Shown here piece after piece: positions 1-5,069 of a DNA stretch of 5,069 bases. The DNA is from Bacillota bacterium (GTDB taxonomy: Bacteria > Bacillota_C > Negativicutes > CTSoil-072), in NCBI GenBank assembly GCA_017861495.1, contig JAGFXW010000212.1, positions 1-5,069 on the forward strand. Direction: 5' to 3'. Position numbers and translations under genes: made by a program. A model generated the notes under the pieces. That model worked only from the letters and a program-made list of their open reading frames with translations, searched no databases and was not told where the DNA came from. Position 1 is the first letter of the stretch. The number at the start of each line of letters is the position of its first letter.

Positions 1-969
1 ATTTTGGGCGAATCAGCGGTCATGCGGCAATTAAAACGCCAGATAACGAAAATTGCGGAATCCAAGTCTACTGTTTTGATTACCGGGGAAAGCGGTACAG
101 GAAAAGAATTGATTGCCCGGGCCATCTATGCGGAGAGTGAACGCCATTCCAAGCCGTTTGTAGCCATCAATTGCGGAGCCATTCCCGATACTTTGCTGGA
201 AAGCGAATTGTTCGGCTATGTGAAAGGCGCTTTTACCGGCGCGGATCCTCGCGGCAAGATCGGCAAGTTTGAATTGGCTAACAAGGGGGTGATTTTCCTT
301 GATGAAATTGCCGACATGCCTTTGTATTTGCAGGTGAAACTGCTTCGCGTCCTCCAAGAACGAAAAATTACCAGGATCGGTTCCAATCAGGTTATTGACA
401 TCGATGTAAGGATTATTGCGGCCACGAATAAAAATTTGCTGTCGCTGATTAAGGAAAATAAGTTTCGCGAAGATTTATATTACCGCTTAAACGTGATTCC
501 GATCGAAGTTCCGCCGCTTAGAGATCGCAAAGAGGATATCCGGATCATCGTAGAGCATTTGATTAAAAAATACGGGAAGCTGTTCAATAAAACAATCCAT
601 GGCATCGAGACCGCTACGCTGAACCGACTGCTGGCGTATTCCTGGCCGGGAAATATCAGGGAACTGGAAAATACGATTGAGTTTATGATTAACATGGTGG
701 ATAAGCAGGGCACGCTTACCTGGGATACTCTGCCGCAAAGCATCCTTGAACAGGGAGGTGAACTGCCGAAAACGGAAGTCAATGGGAAAGTGGTTCCGCT
801 GGCAGTTATGGAACAAGAGTTAATCGCGAAAGCGTTGAAACTATATGGCAATACTACGGACGGCAAGAAAAAAGCTGCTGAGGAATTAGGGATCGGCATA
901 GCAACATTATATCGCAAGTATCAATACGATAATTATTATCGTATTGATAAACGGTTTTCTTGTTACTGA
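1..969 (+). CDS. Sigma-54-dependent transcriptional activator (AAA+ and Fis-type HTH), 5' end missing
   Basis: Bacterial enhancer-binding protein that uses ATP hydrolysis to open promoters held by sigma-54 RNA polymerase. The frame is open to the left edge, so the N-terminal sensor domain is not visible and its signal is unknown; the TTG at 4 is only an internal codon. Counting from the first codon, 322 residues are seen: Walker A GESGTGKE (29-36), the sigma-54 contact loop GAFTGA (76-81), Walker B GVIFLDE (96-102), sensor I AATN (140-143), arginine-finger region FREDLYYRL (155-163) and sensor II WPGNIRELEN (215-224). A C-terminal Fis-like helix-turn-helix follows, with GKKKAAEELGIGIATLYRK at about 288-306. 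The GAFTGA loop is intact, so it should act on sigma-54 rather than sigma-70. The last 16 or so residues (YQYDNYYRID and on) do not look like the usual family tail and are encoded by a perfect palindrome. It lies directly upstream of, and parallel to, a sigma-54-promoter operon, and is its likely activator. By position it could correspond to E. coli YgeV, but this cannot be shown without the sensor domain. Confidence 0.95.
   Translation: MLGESAVMRQLKRQITKIAESKSTVLITGESGTGKELIARAIYAESERHSKPFVAINCGAIPDTLLESELFGYVKGAFTGADPRGKIGKFELANKGVIFLDEIADMPLYLQVKLLRVLQERKITRIGSNQVIDIDVRIIAATNKNLLSLIKENKFREDLYYRLNVIPIEVPPLRDRKEDIRIIVEHLIKKYGKLFNKTIHGIETATLNRLLAYSWPGNIRELENTIEFMINMVDKQGTLTWDTLPQSILEQGGELPKTEVNGKVVPLAVMEQELIAKALKLYGNTTDGKKKAAEELGIGIATLYRKYQYDNYYRIDKRFSCY
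919..949. promoter_or_regulatory. Perfect 31-nt palindrome, candidate activator binding site (UAS/enhancer)
   Basis: The left arm TATCAATACGATAAT (919-933) and the right arm ATTATCGTATTGATA (935-949) are exact reverse complements around the single base at 934. The symmetry ends at 918/950. The element lies inside the 3' end of the activator gene, just after the codons of the recognition helix. Its centre is about 110 bp upstream of the predicted sigma-54 start site, within the range where sigma-54 activators usually bind. Perfect dyad symmetry suits a dimeric Fis-type HTH protein, so the adjacent activator is the natural candidate ligand; this is inference. As RNA it would form a long AU-rich hairpin, so a role in mRNA stability or attenuation is an alternative. 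The dyad is certain; its function is moderately supported. Confidence 0.7.
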
Positions 970-1016
970 GAGCGTTCCAGAACACAAAATGCCTGTAAAT
1001 TATGAATTTTTGGCAG

Positions 1017-1034
1017 TTGGCATGATATATGCAT
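1017..1034 (+). promoter_or_regulatory. Sigma-54 (-24/-12) promoter of the dpaL operon
   Basis: The segment TTGGCATGATATATGCAT closely matches the known sigma-54 consensus TGGCAC-N5-TTGCA. The invariant GG lies at 1019-1020 and the invariant GC at 1031-1032, with the required ten bases between them. The visible departures from consensus are T for C in the -24 element (TGGCAT) and A for the first T of the -12 element (ATGCA). Placing the C at -12 predicts transcription starting near the G at 1044, giving a leader of about 33 nt before the dpaL ATG. The presence of a GAFTGA activator gene immediately upstream strongly supports the call. Confidence 0.87.
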
Positions 1035-1064
1035 TATAGATAAGCGGGAAATAGAGCTGATACT

Positions 1065-1070
1065 AGGAGG
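1065..1070 (+). promoter_or_regulatory. Strong Shine-Dalgarno site of dpaL
   Basis: AGGAGG is a full match to the anti-Shine-Dalgarno core, six bases before the ATG at 1077. It fixes this ATG as the dpaL start and suggests efficient translation of the first gene in the operon. Confidence 0.9.
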
Positions 1071-1076
1071 AACACA

Positions 1077-2297
1077 ATGAACGAAAAAATAAAATGGCTT
1101 GCGAATCCGATGTCGCAGACAGAAACGAAAACGTCTGTGGATTTTTTAAGTCAGGACGAAATCGCAAAAGCAAAACACTTCCATTCTACTTTCCCGGATT
1201 ATACACCGACACCGCTGCGCAGTCTGAACCGCTTAGCGGAAATGTTAGGGGTGGCCGGGGTATATGTGAAGGATGAGTCGCATCGATTTGGCTTAAACGC
1301 ATTTAAGGTATTGGGTGGGTCTTATGCTATTGGGCGATGCCTTGCCAAGCGTTTGGGCCGGGATATGGCAGAGATGTCGTTTGCTGAGCTGACCGCGGAT
1401 GAAACCCGGGAAAAGTTGGGCGATATTACTTTCGTTACAACAACGGACGGCAATCACGGTCGGGGTGTAGCTTGGACGGCGCGGATGCTGAAACAAAAAT
1501 CGATCGTCTATATGCCGAAGGGGTCGTCACTGGCTAGATTGGAGAATATCGAAAAAGAAGGCGCCCAAGCCTATATTACGGAGTTTAACTATGATGACGC
1601 AGTTCGCCATGCGGCGATGAACGCCCATCAGTTTGGCTGGGTCATCGTCCAGGATACGGCGTGGGAAAAGTACAAAAATGTACCTACTTGGATTATGCAA
1701 GGATATGGGACATTGGCGGCAGAAGCGTTGGAACAATTAAACGGCATGGGCATCGATCAACCATCGCATGTTATGGTGCAGGCAGGCGTCGGGTCGCTGG
1801 CCGGAGCGGTACAAGGGTATTTTGCTTCCGCTTTTCCTGACAACTGCCCGAAAATGGTCGTTGTTGAGGCCGATAAGGCCGACTGTTTCTACAAGTCGAT
1901 CCTAGCGGGGGATGGCTCACCGCGGCTGGTTGACGGAGAAATGGGTACGATTATGGCCGGTTTGGCGTGCGGTGAGCCGAATATCATCGCTTGGAATATA
2001 CTGCGGGACTACAGTGCTATGTTTGTGTCTTGTCCGGATTGGGTAGCGGCCAAGGGAATGCGGGTTTTGGGCAATCCGTTGGGTAATGATCCCCGCATCA
2101 TATCCGGCGAATCCGGCGCAGTCACAACGGGACTGCTGTTTAAATTATTGGAGGACAAGGGTTTAGAGGAAGCGCGAAGTGCCCTTCAGCTTGACGGCAA
2201 TTCCCGGATATTGCTGATCAATACAGAAGGGGATACGGACCCGGGTAAATATCGGAGCATTGTTTGGGATGGAGAATATCCAAGTTATGGAAAGTGA
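1077..2297 (+). CDS. dpaL: Diaminopropionate ammonia-lyase (PLP enzyme)
   Basis: Cytosolic fold-type II pyridoxal-phosphate enzyme that, in this family, splits D- or L-2,3-diaminopropionate into pyruvate and two ammonia. The 406 residues are close to the roughly 400 of E. coli YgeX. The motif KDESHRFGLNAFK (65-77) carries the PLP-binding lysine K77. TTTDGNHGRGVAW (121-133) contains D124, and VQDTAW (191-196) contains D193; these appear to match the two catalytic aspartates described for the E. coli enzyme, the former acting on the D-isomer. The glycine-rich phosphate-binding loop is QAGVGSLAGAV (235-245). C270 (KADC) and C298 (LACGEPN) lie where E. coli has, as I recall, a cysteine pair near the active site. 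GNPLGNDPRIISGESGA (332-348) is another strongly family-typical stretch. The start follows AGGAGG by six bases. This is the first gene after the sigma-54 promoter, followed after 9 bp by the M20 gene. Threonine dehydratase or cysteine synthase relatives are less likely because the whole length follows the DpaL pattern. Confidence 0.95.
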   Translation: MNEKIKWLANPMSQTETKTSVDFLSQDEIAKAKHFHSTFPDYTPTPLRSLNRLAEMLGVAGVYVKDESHRFGLNAFKVLGGSYAIGRCLAKRLGRDMAEMSFAELTADETREKLGDITFVTTTDGNHGRGVAWTARMLKQKSIVYMPKGSSLARLENIEKEGAQAYITEFNYDDAVRHAAMNAHQFGWVIVQDTAWEKYKNVPTWIMQGYGTLAAEALEQLNGMGIDQPSHVMVQAGVGSLAGAVQGYFASAFPDNCPKMVVVEADKADCFYKSILAGDGSPRLVDGEMGTIMAGLACGEPNIIAWNILRDYSAMFVSCPDWVAAKGMRVLGNPLGNDPRIISGESGAVTTGLLFKLLEDKGLEEARSALQLDGNSRILLINTEGDTDPGKYRSIVWDGEYPSYGK

Positions 2298-2306
2298 GGA
2301 AACGTT

Positions 2307-3491
2307 ATGTTAACAGAACAACGAAAACAGGAATTGATCGCTCTGTGCCAGGAGTTGATCCGCAAACAAAGCTATTCCGGCGAGGAAAACAAGGTGGCGG
2401 AAGCGATACAAAAAGCGTTTGAACAGCTTGGTTACGATGAATATTTTGTGGACAGTTATGGGAATATTATCGGCCACATCAAAGGGAACCGGCCGGGCAA
2501 AAGCATTTTATTGGATGGTCATATCGATACGGTCCCGGTACCGGATGATTCAAAGTGGCAGCATGCGCCCTTCGGAGGCGAATTGCAGGATGGAAAAATC
2601 TATGGCCGCGGCGCTTCCGATATGAAAGGCGCGCTCAGTGCCATGATGGCCGCGGCGGCTTTTTACGCCAATGATTCGAAACGGGATTTCGCCGGTGATA
2701 TTTTTGTGGCCGGGGTCGTCCATGAAGAATGTTTCGAAGGGATTGCGGCCAGGAAAATCAGCGAACGGATCCGGCCTGACTATGTTGTGATAGGAGAAGC
2801 ATCGGAACTGAACCTGAAAAGGGGACAGCGGGGCAGAGCGGAGATTGTGGTGGAAACGTATGGAAAACCGGCCCATTCGGCAAACCCGCAAAAAGGGATC
2901 AATGCGGTTTACAAAATGGCGTCGTTGATTCAACGAATTCGCGAATTGAAAAGTACCTACCAAGATGTTTTGGGCTATGGTATTTTAGAACTGACCGATA
3001 TAAAATCACTTCCCTATCCCGGGGCTTCTGTGGTTCCCGACTACTGCCGGGTTACGTATGACCGACGGCTGCTGGTAGGCGAAACCCGCGAAACGGTTTT
3101 GCAGCCTATTCAAGAATTGATTGCGCAAATGGGCCAAGAAGACCCTGAGTTCCAAGCCAAAGCGTATTATGCAACCGGCAGTGAGAAATGTTATACCGGC
3201 GAAGATATTGAAGGAGAGCGTTTTTTCCCCGGTTGGTTGTTTGACGATCAAGACGAGTTTGTCCAAGCCGCATACCGTGGTTTGCTGTCCGTTGGTTTGC
3301 AACCGGAAATTACCCAATATTCTTTCTGTACCAATGGCAGTCATTATGCCGGAGAAGCCGGGATAAAAACGATAGGTTTCGGCCCATCGCGGGAAAATTT
3401 AGCGCACACGATTGATGAATACATTGAAGTCGATCAACTGGCGAAAGCAGCCAAAGGCTACTATGGCATTATCAAAGAGGTTTTAAAATAA
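2307..3491 (+). CDS. ygeY: M20-family metallohydrolase, YgeY type
   Basis: Probable cytosolic zinc-dependent amidohydrolase or peptidase of 394 residues, a normal length for M20 (ArgE/DapE/CPG2-like) enzymes. The metal site is complete: LLDGHIDTVP (68-77) gives H72 and the supporting D74; GRGASDMKG (100-108) gives the bridging D105; HEECFEG (139-145) gives the likely general base E140 and metal ligand E141; IGEASE (162-167) gives E164; NLAHTIDEYIE (364-374) gives H367. The lid/dimerisation domain lies at about 176-290 and includes KPAHSANPQKGINAV (187-201). No signal peptide or membrane segment is seen. The family is often labelled a selenium-metabolism-linked hydrolase because of its genomic neighbours; no selenium gene is visible here. 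The true substrate is unknown. The context next to dpaL suggests it frees diaminopropionate or another amino acid from an N-acyl or peptide form. The ATG lies 9 bp after the dpaL stop, with a GAGGA ribosome site overlapping that stop, implying cotranscription and possibly coupled translation. Confidence 0.9.
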   Translation: MLTEQRKQELIALCQELIRKQSYSGEENKVAEAIQKAFEQLGYDEYFVDSYGNIIGHIKGNRPGKSILLDGHIDTVPVPDDSKWQHAPFGGELQDGKIYGRGASDMKGALSAMMAAAAFYANDSKRDFAGDIFVAGVVHEECFEGIAARKISERIRPDYVVIGEASELNLKRGQRGRAEIVVETYGKPAHSANPQKGINAVYKMASLIQRIRELKSTYQDVLGYGILELTDIKSLPYPGASVVPDYCRVTYDRRLLVGETRETVLQPIQELIAQMGQEDPEFQAKAYYATGSEKCYTGEDIEGERFFPGWLFDDQDEFVQAAYRGLLSVGLQPEITQYSFCTNGSHYAGEAGIKTIGFGPSRENLAHTIDEYIEVDQLAKAAKGYYGIIKEVLK

Positions 3492-3506
3492 GGCGGGGGT
3501 GAAGGT

Positions 3507-5069
3507 ATGAAAACATTAATCAAGAATGGCAAGATTGTGGATGGGACGGGAAGTGCAGCATTTATTGGCAATATGGTGGTAGAAAATGATCGCATTGCCA
3601 TGGTTGGGGCAGAAATGCCGGAAGGACAATTCGACAGGATCATTGATGCACAAGGATTGGTTGTTTCTCCTGGATTTATTGACACGCACAGTCATTCTGA
3701 CTTAAACATATTGATCGACCCGTATGTGAGCCCGAAGGTTATGCAGGGAATAACGACAGAGTTGCTGGGACAGGATGGAATTTCCATGGCCCCGCTGCCG
3801 CAACAATATATTAGTCCCTGGCGGAAAAATCTTGCCGGTTTGGATGGCGACAGCGACCAAATCGACTGGACCTATGAAACGACCGATGGCTATTTGCGTC
3901 TGATGGAAAATAAAGGCGTCGGACTGAATGAAAGTTATCTGGTGCCGCATGGAAATATTCGCATGGAAGCCATGGGTCTGGATAACCGCAAGCCTTCTCC
4001 GGAAGAATTGCAAAAAATGTGCGACATCACCCGCCGGGAAATGGAAGCTGGGGCGTTTGGCTTGTCGACCGGTTTGATCTATATGCCGTGCGCTTATTCC
4101 GATACTGAGGAATTGGTGGCAATGTGCAAAGTGGTTGCCGAGTATGACGGAGTATTTGTTATTCATCAACGGAGTGAAGCGGATACCATCCTTCAATCGA
4201 TGGAAGAGGTCATTGACATTGGCAGAAAATCAGGCGTTAAGGTTCATTTTTCCCATTTTAAAGTATGCGGCCGTAAAAACTGGGATGCGATCGATGAAGT
4301 CGTTGCGCTGCTGGAAAAAGCCCAGGCCGAAGGAATACGGGTTTCCTTTGACCAGTACCCATATGTTGCCGGCAGTACGATGCTAGGGGTCATCCTGCCG
4401 CCTTGGGTGCATGATGGCGGAACGGATAAGCTTCTGAAGCGGTTGGAAGACCCGCAATTACGGGAAAAAATGATCTATGATATTGAACATGGCATCCCGG
4501 GCTGGGATAACTTCATCGATTTTGCCGGGTTGGATCAAATTTTTGTGACAAGCGTTAAAACAGAGGCGAATGTTGATTTGATCGGCAAGAACTTGATTGA
4601 GATCGGCCAACTGCGCGGCCAGGATCCGTACCAAGCGACATTTGACTTGTTGTATCAGGAAGAGAACGCGGTCGGCATGGTCGATTTTTACGGCAAAGAG
4701 GAGCATGTTATCCGTTTCATGACCCGTCCGGAACAAAATGTTTGCACTGACGGCCTATTGGGCGGCAAACCGCATCCGCGGGTGTTTGGCTCGTTCCCGC
4801 GTGTATTGGGGAAATATGTTAGAGAAGACAACGCGCTGACGTTAGAAACTGCGATCTGCAAAATGACGAGTAAACCGGCAGCGGTGTTAGGCTTCCAGGG
4901 GCGCGGCGTTTTGAAGGCCGGTAATTATGCCGATGTGGTAATTTTTAATCCGGAAACGATTATCGATAAAGGAACGTTTGTTGACCCGGTTCAATATCCG
5001 GCGGGAATTGAATATGTTATGATCAACGGAATCATTGCAGTAGAAAATGGTAAACAAAATAAACTGCTG
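3507..5069 (+). CDS. N-acyl-D-amino-acid deacylase (D-aminoacylase), 3' end missing
   Basis: Amidohydrolase-superfamily enzyme expected to hydrolyse N-acyl-D-amino acids to a D-amino acid and a carboxylate. It starts at an ATG preceded by GGGGGTGA (3495-3502) and reads openly for 521 codons to the window edge. Family members are about 480-540 residues, so only a short tail is probably missing. The N-terminal beta-sandwich strand is LIKNGKIVDGTG (4-15). GFIDTHSHSD (56-65) carries the HxH ligands H61 and H63. FVIHQRSE (217-224) gives H220 and VHFSHFK (246-252) gives H250, both zinc ligands in the Alcaligenes enzyme. NVCTDG (411-416) gives the catalytic aspartate D415. GAFGLSTGLIYMP (182-194) and SFPRVLGKYVRE (429-440) are also family-typical. 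At the place of the zinc-ligand cysteine (NCG in the classical enzyme) this protein has GQDG with D90, pointing to a distinct subgroup. The C-terminal GVLKAGNYADVVIFNP (467-482) restores the sandwich domain. It is the third operon gene, 15 bp after the M20 gene. Dihydropyrimidinase is less likely, since its carboxylated-lysine pattern is not seen. Confidence 0.9.
   Translation, partial: MKTLIKNGKIVDGTGSAAFIGNMVVENDRIAMVGAEMPEGQFDRIIDAQGLVVSPGFIDTHSHSDLNILIDPYVSPKVMQGITTELLGQDGISMAPLPQQYISPWRKNLAGLDGDSDQIDWTYETTDGYLRLMENKGVGLNESYLVPHGNIRMEAMGLDNRKPSPEELQKMCDITRREMEAGAFGLSTGLIYMPCAYSDTEELVAMCKVVAEYDGVFVIHQRSEADTILQSMEEVIDIGRKSGVKVHFSHFKVCGRKNWDAIDEVVALLEKAQAEGIRVSFDQYPYVAGSTMLGVILPPWVHDGGTDKLLKRLEDPQLREKMIYDIEHGIPGWDNFIDFAGLDQIFVTSVKTEANVDLIGKNLIEIGQLRGQDPYQATFDLLYQEENAVGMVDFYGKEEHVIRFMTRPEQNVCTDGLLGGKPHPRVFGSFPRVLGKYVREDNALTLETAICKMTSKPAAVLGFQGRGVLKAGNYADVVIFNPETIIDKGTFVDPVQYPAGIEYVMINGIIAVENGKQNKLL

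Noticed and set aside
919..932. IHF-like site (TATCAA-N4-ATA) in each palindrome arm
   Set aside because: It misses one core base of the IHF consensus, the resemblance follows from the dyad itself, and Firmicutes, the likely host group, generally lack IHF.
919..966. The palindrome read as an intrinsic terminator of the activator gene
   Set aside because: The stem is AT-rich, lies before the stop codon, and is not followed directly by a T-run; the T-rich stretch (954-964) starts about five bases later and is interrupted. Its position relative to the sigma-54 promoter fits an operator better, though a weak attenuating effect is not excluded.
974..983. Small dyad GTTC-CA-GAAC between the activator stop and the promoter
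   Set aside because: Four-base arms are expected by chance at this scale, and no second copy was noticed nearby.
1011..1016. Alternative sigma-54 -24 element TGGCAG just upstream of the chosen one
   Set aside because: Ten bases after its GG (1012-1013) comes GA, not GC, so the invariant -12 pair is missing.
2288..2310. Possible separate promoter or terminator between dpaL and ygeY
   Set aside because: Only 9 bp separate the genes and the ribosome site overlaps the stop; there is no room for an independent promoter and no hairpin is seen.
3702..4196. Long antisense reading frame (164 codons) inside the D-aminoacylase gene
   Set aside because: It has no recognisable domain and lies wholly opposite a gene with a complete set of family motifs, so it is a shadow frame. 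The same applies to the antisense frames at 31-357, 480-917, 2550-2963 and 4458-4736.

Overview
The window holds a compact catabolic locus read entirely on the + strand. It runs from the 3' part of a sigma-54-dependent activator gene (cut by the left edge), through a 107-bp intergenic region with a clear sigma-54 (-24/-12) promoter, into three tightly packed genes: diaminopropionate ammonia-lyase (dpaL/ygeX type), an M20 metallohydrolase of the YgeY type, and an N-acyl-D-amino-acid deacylase (D-aminoacylase) that is still open at the right edge. There is no gene-free stretch longer than 107 bp, and I see no tRNA, rRNA, CRISPR array, insertion sequence or riboswitch.

The organism is probably a Firmicute, for instance an anaerobic clostridial or Negativicutes-type bacterium. 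The grounds are medium G+C by eye, a strong AGGAGG Shine-Dalgarno site, short gaps between genes, and the wording of the activator's AAA+ and helix-turn-helix domains. This is inference; genus cannot be read from the window.

The regulatory layout is the most interesting part. The final coding segment of the activator gene contains a perfect 31-nt palindrome (919-949). Its centre lies about 110 bp upstream of the start site predicted from the sigma-54 promoter (GG at 1019-1020, GC at 1031-1032). That is the usual place for an upstream activating sequence bound by a sigma-54 activator, so the regulator gene appears to carry the enhancer for its neighbouring operon inside its own reading frame. 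The palindrome encodes the protein tail directly after the recognition helix.

The genes fit together as follows. DpaL converts D- or L-2,3-diaminopropionate to pyruvate and two ammonia. The D-aminoacylase-type and M20-type hydrolases could release free amino acids from N-acylated or peptide-like precursors, in the D and L series respectively. The set resembles the E. coli ygeV-ygeW-ygeX-ygeY-hyuA-yqeA region, but no ygeW lies between the regulator and dpaL, and a D-aminoacylase stands where the hydantoinase-like hyuA would be. A plausible overall role is the use of acylated diaminopropionate or related D-amino-acid derivatives as carbon and nitrogen source, switched on by the adjacent activator. 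The substrate is not known from sequence.
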